From Flavobacteriales bacterium (GTDB lineage: Bacteria > Bacteroidota > Bacteroidia > Flavobacteriales_D > Cryomorphaceae), in contig JAIVHQ010000389.1 of NCBI GenBank assembly GCA_020200995.1, positions 1 through 5,100 of the forward strand: DNA of 5,100 nt. The letters are read 5' to 3'. The notes beneath the pieces are model-generated. The model was not told the DNA's origin, searched no databases, and saw nothing but the letters and a program-made list of their open reading frames with translations. This document shows positions 1 to 4,038 of the stretch, piece by piece. Position 1 is the stretch's first letter. Each line of letters opens with the position of its first letter. Made by a program: the position numbers and the translations under genes.

Positions 1-237
1 GTCGTGTTTTTTGACATTCGAAAAACAGGACGCGGCAGGTACGAGCTCCACTTCGAACTGCTGGCCGAAAACCCGGGCGAACTTCCCGAATTTGCCGTAA
101 CCGACCTCCACGTGCGCGCCCTCGAGAAGGCCATCCGCCGCGATCCGGCTCCCTGGCTGTGGAGCCACAGAAGGTGGAAGCACAAACGCGAAGCAGGACA
201 AGCTAACCGGCCGTCATCGCACACTGATGCTCCATAA
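1..237 (+). CDS. Lysophospholipid (lipid A) acyltransferase, LpxL/HtrB family, C-terminal fragment
   Basis: The gene enters from the left edge, in frame with base 1, and stops at TAA 235-237, so only about 78 C-terminal codons are visible. The tail carries the family's closing signature: a stretch reading ALEKAIRRDP followed by WLWSHRRWKHKR. Before it lies an alternating strand pattern (FFDIRKTGRGRYELHFELL) typical of the last beta strands of the fold. Family members sit on the inner face of the cytoplasmic membrane and transfer a secondary acyl chain to the lipid A precursor. The catalytic HxxxxD motif lies upstream, outside the window. After the WSHRRWK block there are about 17 polar residues with no recognisable motif, a common kind of variable tail. 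The GTG at position 4 is internal and is not a start. The exact paralogue (LpxL, LpxM or a Bacteroidota single-copy version) cannot be told from the tail, so no symbol is given. Confidence 0.88.
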   Translation, partial: VVFFDIRKTGRGRYELHFELLAENPGELPEFAVTDLHVRALEKAIRRDPAPWLWSHRRWKHKREAGQANRPSSHTDAP

Positions 238-302
238 GAAGTTTAGGGTTTGCCGGACTTCGAGCCCACTTCTTCAAAATTGGTGAAAAGTGTGGTGAAG
301 AA
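236..302 (+). terminator. Two overlapping, mutually exclusive hairpins after the acyltransferase
   Basis: AAGAAGT (236-242) pairs perfectly with ACTTCTT (268-274). If a three-base bulge is allowed, GGG (246-248) and CCC (265-267) extend the stem. TTCTTCA (270-276) also pairs perfectly with TGAAGAA (296-302), so the two stems compete for 270-274. The first stem starts inside the stop codon of the acyltransferase. No run of T follows either stem, so this is a weak terminator at best. It could also be chance pairing in purine-rich sequence. Confidence 0.25.
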
Positions 303-390
303 AATCATGGTCGGGATTTTCAAAAACGAAGACAGAATCCGATCGGGTGAGCTCAAAATCCACCGGCGCTCCGCCGTTTTGTCCGAGCAC
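301..390 (-). pseudogene. Relic of a DUF6265-like protein (about 30 codons)
   Basis: Read on the minus strand from 390 down to 301, the DNA encodes GQNGG, then PVDFEL, then SDSVFVFENPDHDF. As I recall it, the C-terminal half of DUF6265-type proteins contains a GQN element followed a few residues later by a strand and then FENPxHDFPxRIxY. Here the reading loses similarity immediately after HDF: the expected Pro-Arg-Ile-Tyr part is replaced by LHHTFHQF and a stop at 274-276. Upstream, the reading runs straight into the 76-bp repeat, whose edge is at 392, two bases from the relic. The rest of the domain and the signal peptide are absent. I read it as the surviving core of a gene cut on one side by the repeat and frameshifted or deleted on the other. 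The family call rests on one motif seen by eye. A chance reading is possible but unlikely given the consecutive matches. Confidence 0.45.
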
Positions 391-391
391 A

Positions 392-557
392 ATCGCCGAA
401 TCTTTTAATAGATCAATCTTATCACCCCGCGCGCTCCCCGACCCTGAAGGGCGCCACCTCACATATCATACTTTACAGACTATCTCCGAATCTTTTAGTA
501 GATCAATGATATCACCCCGCGCGCTCCCCGACCCTGAAGGGCGCCACCTCACATATC
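392..557. repeat. Two 76-bp direct repeats (392-467 and 482-557), period exactly 90 bp
   Basis: Copy 1 (392-467) and copy 2 (482-557) align without gaps at an offset of 90. They differ at four positions (395/485, 408/498, 418/508, 419/509), so 72 of 76 bases match. The GC-rich core CGCGCGCTCCCCGACC and the following CCCT-GA-AGGG and GGCGCC elements are identical in both copies. The four differences all lie in the left, AT-richer third. A 14-bp spacer (468-481) separates the copies. The minus-strand reading of the left third is GD(K/I)IDLLKDS(A/E)IV in both copies. No flanking target duplication or transposase was found. The form suggests a dispersed intergenic repeat that has duplicated in tandem. 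Whether it recurs elsewhere in the genome cannot be seen here. Confidence 0.9.
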
Positions 558-668
558 CTTCTTCATCAACCAATCGCATAATCATCCAATCATATCATCA
601 ACTAATCATATCATCAACCCATCATATCATCACTTCATCATATCATCAACCCATCAATCAATCCACCT
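557..668. repeat. Degenerate 16-bp tandem array, about 6-7 units
   Basis: The core ATCATATCATCAAC begins at 589, 605, 621 and 637, a strict 16-bp period; the copy at 621 has lost one A. Weaker units at the same phase lie at 557-572 (sharing CATCAACCA), 573-588 and 653-668. The array starts exactly where copy 2 of the 76-bp repeat ends and runs into the last codons of the minus-strand DUF6155 gene, supplying its TGA stop. Read on the minus strand, each unit carries TGATGATATGAT. Because 16 is not a multiple of 3, stops are placed in all three minus-strand frames. It lacks the spacer architecture of a CRISPR array and is best read as a minisatellite formed by replication slippage. Confidence 0.85.
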
Positions 669-1170
669 CCCCCACCGTCTCCTCAAACCGATCGGCGTTC
701 ATCCACTTTAGTTCCTTTGCTGTTTCAGTCACGGCAATCAATCGAGAAAACATCACCGGAAGCAAACCATAAAGCGCACAATGTGCGGCGGCCTGCTTAA
801 AACTCACGTGCATGCTTTTGTAAAACGCAGCCTGACTCGGCGGTCGATGGCGGGCGTAGTCTTGCGCTGTCTCGAGGTTGAAGAGCATCACATCTGCGGT
901 GAGGGCCGGGTCGACGCCCAGGAGCAGAAACTGCTTGATGTGCTTTTGCGCCACCGAGCGGCGGGCCTTGGGGCGGCGGCGGGTTTGGGGAAAGTACTCC
1001 TTATAAATTTTCTCTTTGGCGGTTTGCACCAGCTTGTCTTCCTTGGGGTTGAAAGCAAAATCGTAGTACGTCTTCACTTCTGCAAAACGCTCGTAGAGCT
1101 CGAGCACCTGTTCTTCAAGTTGGGCCTTCTTGAGGTCTTTCAGGTATTTTTTTAGCTTGGACTTTGACAT
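658..1170 (-). CDS. DUF6155 family protein
   Basis: The product is 170 aa with no known activity. The start is placed at the ATG complementary to 1168-1170 because the protein then begins MSKSKLKKYLKDL, the way I recall family members beginning. The reading frame stays open back to 1293, but that 41-residue extension (rich in Gly, Pro and Arg) looks like untranslated leader. The N-terminal 35 residues form a charged amphipathic helix (KKYLKDLKKAQLEEQVLELYERFAEVK). Next comes YYDFAFNPKED (35-45), an AKEKIYKEYFP segment ending at residue 61, and a basic patch TRRRPKARR (63-71). A predicted alpha-helical half follows, with LGVDPALTADVMLFNLE at 84-100. No transmembrane segment or signal peptide is seen, so it should be cytoplasmic. 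It stands alone, convergent with the acyltransferase. A partial -7-like match (TAATTTCG, complementary to 1263-1270) lies about 90 bp upstream and is weak. Its 3' end abuts the 16-bp array. Confidence 0.75.
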   Translation of the reverse strand: MSKSKLKKYLKDLKKAQLEEQVLELYERFAEVKTYYDFAFNPKEDKLVQTAKEKIYKEYFPQTRRRPKARRSVAQKHIKQFLLLGVDPALTADVMLFNLETAQDYARHRPPSQAAFYKSMHVSFKQAAAHCALYGLLPVMFSRLIAVTETAKELKWMNADRFEETVGEVD

Positions 1171-1401
1171 GCTCGGGACTTCGGGTGGCAGCTTTCCGCA
1201 AAAATCGGATCTGCCCGCTGTGCGGTTTTTGCCGGCAGGCACACCGCCCCCGACACCATACGCGAAATTAACCTTTTCATTGAAAAAGCACATTCGGTTT
1301 TGGCCCGAACCGGCAAAGAAAATATTGGAAATGGCCCTCGGAAAAAAGAAATGAAAAACAGCCCTTGTCAGATGGGTGTCAAACTGCCTTTTCGCGCTTT
1401 C
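1171..1401. other. Non-coding spacer with one 10-bp stem-loop
   Basis: This stretch separates divergent genes and contains no reading frame with recognisable protein character. A stem can form between 1198-1207 (GCAAAAATCG) and 1223-1232 (CGGTTTTTGC), ten pairs including one G-T, with a 15-base loop. It would lie in the 5' leader of the DUF6155 transcript. TGCCGGCA (1230-1237) is a perfect 8-bp palindrome overlapping the stem. I see no riboswitch or RNA-gene consensus. The function, if any, is unknown. Confidence 0.4.
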
Positions 1402-1442
1402 TCAAGTGAAAGGATTCCGTTAGCTTTACAGTGATCACTTGA
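1402..1442 (+). promoter_or_regulatory. Candidate operator/promoter of the DsrE-like gene: inverted repeat around a -7-like box
   Basis: TCAAGTGA (1402-1409) and TCACTTGA (1435-1442) are perfect inverted copies. A further AGTGA (1430-1434) joins the right arm to make the 10-bp palindrome AGTGATCACT (1430-1439). The pentamer AGTGA/TCACT therefore occurs three times. Between the arms lies TAGCTTTA (1421-1428), which matches the Bacteroidota -7 consensus TAnnTTTG except for the final G. The start codon follows at 1479, allowing a leader of about 45 bases. A regulator dimer binding these half-sites would overlap the promoter. The arms could instead form an RNA hairpin with a 25-base loop. Confidence 0.35.
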
Positions 1443-1478
1443 AAACTCATTCGTTAACTATTAAAAAACAGAACCATC

Positions 1479-1835
1479 ATGAGTAAAGTTGCAGTTATTG
1501 TTTTCGCAGATTCTGAAAACCATGCCGACATGGGTCGAATGGCCAACGCATTGGAAATTGTATCGGAGTTCAGGGAAGCAAATGAAGACGGCGTGCTTCT
1601 GTTTGACGGTGCGGGTGTAACATGGCCAGGGAAACTTGCGGATGCAGACCATCCGATGCACGGAGCATTTGAAAAAATTAAGCCCGCCATAGCCGGCGCC
1701 TGCCACTTTTGCTCCAAAGCATTCAAAGCCACGGAGGGAGTGGAAAAAGCCGGAATTCCGTTCTTAAAAGATTTCAACGGGCATCCAAGTGTGCTGAACC
1801 TTGTGAAAGACGGCTATCAAATAATCACAGTCTGA
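1479..1835 (+). CDS. DsrE-like small sulfur/redox protein
   Basis: The 118-aa cytosolic protein has the DsrE/DsrF-like fold pattern. The N-terminal strand KVAVIVFAD is followed by a helix (MGRMANALEIVSEF, 18-31), a second strand VLLFDGAGV (39-47), and a PGKL...HPMHGAFEKIKP segment. Then comes the conserved GACHFCSKAF (73-82), with Cys75 and Cys78. The end, GHPSVLNLVKDGYQIITV, is typical of the subgroup. DsrE relatives bind or relay sulfur through such cysteines, but in this stand-alone subgroup the partner is not known. The CxxC-spaced pair suggests thiol or disulfide chemistry, which is inference. The ATG at 1479 is the first in frame and follows an A-rich leader with no Shine-Dalgarno sequence. 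The next gene, 80 bp downstream, is a decayed flavin reductase, and after that comes a peroxiredoxin-like lipoprotein, so the context is redox. Confidence 0.82.
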   Translation: MSKVAVIVFADSENHADMGRMANALEIVSEFREANEDGVLLFDGAGVTWPGKLADADHPMHGAFEKIKPAIAGACHFCSKAFKATEGVEKAGIPFLKDFNGHPSVLNLVKDGYQIITV

Positions 1836-1915
1836 AAAAAACAAGGCTGTTGTATCAAGTACGTTGTGGTACAATCAACGAGTGACATTATTTTAACATA
1901 ATAACATACAAACAC
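1836..1915 (+). promoter_or_regulatory. Intergenic hairpin and weak promoter-like sequence
   Basis: TTGTATCA (1850-1857) can pair with TGGTACAA (1867-1874), eight pairs including one G-T, with a nine-base loop. It lacks a T tract and so is a poor terminator. Downstream, TATTTTAA (1889-1896) is a partial match to the -7 box TAnnTTTG. A TTG at 1864-1866 lies 22 bases before it, a roughly acceptable distance for a -33 element. This may be the promoter of the broken reductase, or simply AT-rich spacer. Confidence 0.2.
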
Positions 1916-2306
1916 ATGGCAACCTTAAACCCTTTTGAAAAAGAACTGAACGAAAGTTCAAAGCAGGATTTCTCGGACCTGAAAGCCGTTTTTATCAATT
2001 GTACGCTGAAGAAATCACCGGCCGTGTCACACACGCAAGGACTGATGGACAAATCAGCGGCGATTATGGAAGGCAATGGCGTACAGACCGAAATCATTCG
2101 CGCAATAGACCGCGACATCGCTACGGGCGTGTACCCCGATATGCGCGAACACGGCTGGGAAAAAGACGACTGGCCGGAGATTCAAAAAAAAGTGATGGAG
2201 GCTGACATCCTGGCTCAAAGACCACGGCGGTATTCCCGCACATGGCAACCAACGCAATGCCTGGGATCAAGGTGACACAACGAATCCGAATCCCGAATAC
2301 CGATAG
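1916..2306 (+). pseudogene. NAD(P)H-dependent FMN reductase (flavodoxin-fold), internal deletion and frameshift
   Basis: The ATG at 1916 opens a frame whose first 99 codons look intact and family-typical: LKAVFINCTLKKSPAVSHTQ (the phosphate-binding loop after the first strand), IIRAIDRDIATGVYPDM, and HGWEKDDWPEIQKKVMEADIL. Homologues then continue with a strand and a TPIWLG-type flavin loop. Here the sequence jumps at about 2210-2214. The original frame continues only as a nonsense tail (QRPRRYSRTW...) to TGA 2273-2275. The +1 frame carries the true C-terminus, LKDHGGIPAHGNQR...NPNPEYR, ending at TAG 2304-2306. From remembered homologues of roughly 230 residues, about 100 central residues are gone and the loss is not a multiple of three. 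The flavin and NAD(P)H sites are therefore destroyed. The two ends are still well preserved, so the event looks recent. An assembly collapse is the main alternative. Confidence 0.8.
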
Positions 2307-2350
2307 ACGGATACCCGGACGCAGAGAAGACTGACCATTAGAAAAAAAAG

Positions 2351-3049
2351 ATGAAAAAGACTACACCACTTTCGTTTATCCTGACCATTTCCATCGTTCT
2401 GCTTACCGCCCTGTTCACAGGGTGTGCCCAAAATGAAGAGAGCGAAAAGTCAACGGGAAAAGCCGTGGCATTGAACAATGAAGCCCAAAGGGCGGAAGCA
2501 GCAGATAAAAGCCCGAAAGAATCAGCTAGGGGCCTGAAGGTCGGCAAGCGCGTTGAGGATTTCTCTGCTGTGCAGGCGCGGGGAGGCAAATTCAAGCTCT
2601 CCGAAGCGCTGAAATGGGGACCTGTGGTGGTGGTGTTTTACCGCGGTCAGTGGTGTCCATTTTGCAACAAACACATGAGCGCGCTCAATGACTCCCTCAA
2701 TCTGATCACAGAAAGAGGTGCGCGGCTTGTGGCTGTTTCTCCCGAAAAGCCGGAGTACGCCAAAAAAATGATCGAGAAATTAAAGACCGATTTCAGCCTG
2801 CTTTACGATGAGGGTTACGCCATTGCCAGCCTTTTCGACGTGCTATTTCAACCCGATGAAGCCACCATCGAACTGTACAACGACAAGCTCAATGCAGAAT
2901 TAAAAACTGCACATTCAGATGATAGTCAGCGGCTCCCGGTACCTGCCACATTTATCCTCGACAAAAACGGCGTGATCGTTTGGCGGCAGTTCGATACGGA
3001 CTACAAAATCAGGGCAAATGTGAATGACATTGTCAAAAACTTGCCCTGA
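2351..3049 (+). CDS. Peroxiredoxin-like (AhpC/TSA, thioredoxin-fold) lipoprotein
   Basis: The 232-aa product has a lipoprotein signal: MKK, a hydrophobic segment at about 6-21, and lipobox FTGC with Cys25 as the lipidated residue. An Ala/Glu/Lys-rich, probably unstructured linker follows to about residue 60. The thioredoxin-fold domain has GKRVEDFSAV (65-74), a central strand PVVVVFYRG (91-99), and the active site WCPFCNKH with Cys102 and Cys105. It continues with RLVAVSPEKPEYAKK (125-139), FSLLYDEGYAIASLF (148-162), and VPATFILDKNGVIVW (197-211) containing the expected cis-proline Pro198. Such proteins reduce peroxides or disulfides. Here the domain would sit outside the cytoplasmic membrane on a lipid anchor. 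The residues after Cys25 (AQNEESE) are acidic and loosely recall the export signal for surface lipoproteins in Bacteroidota, a weak inference. An A-rich leader precedes the ATG, 44 bp after the broken reductase. Confidence 0.85.
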   Translation: MKKTTPLSFILTISIVLLTALFTGCAQNEESEKSTGKAVALNNEAQRAEAADKSPKESARGLKVGKRVEDFSAVQARGGKFKLSEALKWGPVVVVFYRGQWCPFCNKHMSALNDSLNLITERGARLVAVSPEKPEYAKKMIEKLKTDFSLLYDEGYAIASLFDVLFQPDEATIELYNDKLNAELKTAHSDDSQRLPVPATFILDKNGVIVWRQFDTDYKIRANVNDIVKNLP

Positions 3050-3063
3050 AGCGGCACCCGCTT
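3049..3063 (+). terminator. Short hairpin overlapping the lipoprotein stop codon
   Basis: AAGCGG (3049-3054), loop CAC, and CCGCTT (3058-3063) form a perfect six-pair stem whose first base is the last base of the TGA stop. G-T pairs can add two more steps on the outside. There is no T tract, only CTTTGACAAT, so it is a weak intrinsic terminator. It may still protect the 3' end of the message. Confidence 0.35.
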
Positions 3064-3295
3064 TGACAATAAACCGTCAACATCCCGGCCGAATACCTTG
3101 CAAATTGTGATCGGTCCTGTCTTCGTGAAGTAGCCCTTTCCGCCACATGCTATGCTTTTCGCAAAAGCACCCACCACTGGCAGCCTACTTTTTGCCGGAA
3201 GGCGTACCATTCAAGCTCCCACCATTGGCCTACCCCTTTTTAGGCGAATTAGGCGAAAGCCGGGCCCTGCCGATCGTGCAAATAGTCAATACGCA
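3064..3295. repeat. Non-coding spacer with imperfect direct repeats, a tight hairpin and a 9-bp tandem
   Basis: No credible gene is seen here. AAGCACCCACCACTGG (3165-3180) recurs as AAGCTCCCACCATTGG (3213-3228), 14 of 16 bases. Each is followed by a related CCTAC...TTTTT...GGCG segment, so the duplicated unit is about 45-48 bp. TGCTTTT (3153-3159), loop CGC, and AAAAGCA (3163-3169) form a perfect hairpin just before copy 1. TAGGCGAAT (3241-3249) and TAGGCGAAA (3250-3258) are a tandem pair, and AGGCGAA appears a third time at 3305-3311. The mix of hairpin and duplicated unit resembles a dispersed intergenic repeat rather than a coding relic. Confidence 0.55.
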
Positions 3296-3327
3296 TTTCA
3301 AAAAAGGCGAAATTCAGGTTAACTTTG
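3296..3327 (+). promoter_or_regulatory. Bacteroidota-type promoter for the DUF3820 gene
   Basis: TAACTTTG (3320-3327) matches the Bacteroidota -7 consensus TAnnTTTG at every fixed position. It is the only exact match I noticed in the window. TTTC (3296-3299), 20 bases upstream, is a partial -33 element (consensus TTTG or TTG) at the right spacing. Transcription would begin at about 3331-3334, essentially on the ATG at 3332. The message would then be leaderless, or translated from the internal ATG at 3374. Confidence 0.55.
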
Positions 3328-3331
3328 AACC

Positions 3332-3559
3332 ATGCAAGGACCCGACCCCGAATTACTGCGCGAGATTGTGACCATGAAGATGCCTTTTGGCAAATTCGAG
3401 GGGCGGCTGGTGTGCGACCTGCCCGTGTCGTACCTCGAGTGGTTCAACCGCAAAGGGTGGCCCAAGGGAAAAATGGGTGTGCTGCTCGAAACAGTTTACG
3501 AAATCAAGCTCAACGGGCTGGAGGACCTGATTTACAAACTCAAGAAAATTAATGGGTGA
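3332..3559 (+). CDS. DUF3820 family protein
   Basis: The 75-aa protein carries the family core almost end to end: MPFGKFEGRLVCDLP (17-31), YLEWFNRKGWPKGKMG (34-49), and a C-terminal helix VYEIKLNGLEDLIYKLKK. DUF3820 proteins are small, soluble and of unknown biochemical role. Some databases label the family as a putative quorum-sensing-regulated virulence factor, which should not be taken as function here. The start is uncertain. ATG 3332 gives an N-terminus (MQGPDPELLREIVT) like that of relatives I recall and is preferred. ATG 3374 would begin the protein directly at MKMPFGK and would fit the promoter better. The stop TGA at 3557-3559 shares its last base with the ATG of the next gene, so the two are probably translated in series. 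Confidence 0.8.
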   Translation: MQGPDPELLREIVTMKMPFGKFEGRLVCDLPVSYLEWFNRKGWPKGKMGVLLETVYEIKLNGLEDLIYKLKKING

Positions 3560-4026
3560 TGGACGAATATGACGATGAGTTCGGTGATGGATTCGACGGC
3601 ATGAGCGACTACACCAAGCTACCGATCTACATCAAGGGGCGCGAGCTGGCTGAACTGGCCTTCAAGCTCGCCGACGTGATCGACGATGAGAACGAAGACC
3701 TGACTGTCACCAAAGAATTTATGCGGAGCGATGCGATGATTATCCCTGCCAACATAGCCCGTGCGGAGGGCGCGGGCATATACGACGTGCGCATGGAAAG
3801 CGCGGCCATTATCCGCAAGGCCGCCATGGAACTGCGCCTGCACTGCCACGCCCTGCGCGAATTCGGATTCAAAGAGCCTGAGTACATCGACCTCATCCGC
3901 GAAGAGGTGGAAGAGTTTCGAGAATTATTTATAGATTGGGTGGCCGGCTTCGATCCTTGGGAGTACCACATCGACCGCTGGGGACTTTTTAACCCGCCCG
4001 GAGTAGATCGACTTGTTAAAACATAA
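3559..4026 (+). CDS. Acidic helical protein, possibly a four-helix-bundle (23S rRNA IVS-like) relative
   Basis: I do not recognise a named family with certainty. The start ATG at 3559 overlaps the previous stop as TGATG; a GTG three bases earlier is also in frame but less likely. The 155-aa product begins with an acidic stretch (MDEYDDEFGDGFDG). Predicted helices follow: KGRELAELAFKLADVI (26-41), an element ending in IIPANIARAEG (61-71), MESAAIIRKAAMELRLHCHALREF (79-102), and YIDLIREEVEEFRELFIDWVAGF (109-131). The C-terminus has D-R-WGLFNPPG (139-148). IPANIA followed by a long helix rich in small and charged residues resembles the S23/four-helix-bundle proteins, whose hallmark is SIPANIAEG. 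Those proteins form pentamers, and a related one (Avd) binds nucleic acid. That link is inference. No signal peptide is seen. The one-base overlap with DUF3820 suggests coupled expression and perhaps a shared function. Confidence 0.7.
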   Translation: MDEYDDEFGDGFDGMSDYTKLPIYIKGRELAELAFKLADVIDDENEDLTVTKEFMRSDAMIIPANIARAEGAGIYDVRMESAAIIRKAAMELRLHCHALREFGFKEPEYIDLIREEVEEFRELFIDWVAGFDPWEYHIDRWGLFNPPGVDRLVKT

Positions 4027-4038
4027 AATATAAAAGCC

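Noticed and set aside
557..668. CRISPR-like array
   Set aside because: Units are 16 bp, directly abutting and degenerate, with no unique spacers and no cas genes nearby.
347..772. Open plus-strand frame of 141 codons across the repeats
   Set aside because: It is Ser/His/Ile-rich because it translates the 76-bp repeat twice and the 16-bp array, and it overlaps the 3' end of the DUF6155 gene on the other strand. No domain character is seen.
781..1155. Plus-strand frame opposite DUF6155
   Set aside because: It is an antisense shadow of the minus-strand gene, which has clear family features. The plus reading has none.
1198..1232. Stem-loop in the DUF6155 leader as a riboswitch or terminator
   Set aside because: It is a single stem with no T tract in either useful position, and no known riboswitch core was seen.
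1171..1293. Upstream extension of the DUF6155 protein to an ATG at 1293
   Set aside because: The 41 extra residues are low-complexity and unlike the family N-terminus. MSKSKLKK at 1170 is the natural start.
3001..3210. Minus-strand 69-codon frame containing GKGYFTKTGPITICK
   Set aside because: It overlaps the end of the lipoprotein gene, has no recognisable domain and no promoter. It is more likely part of the repeat-like spacer. The wording looked vaguely familiar but I could not tie it to a family.
3147..3371. Plus-strand 74-codon frame in the spacer before DUF3820
   Set aside because: It is proline-rich, crosses the direct repeats and the promoter, and runs into the DUF3820 gene in another frame.
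3556..3558. GTG start three bases upstream of ATG 3559 for the helical protein
   Set aside because: The ATG in the TGATG overlap is the stronger and more usual start. The GTG would add only one residue.
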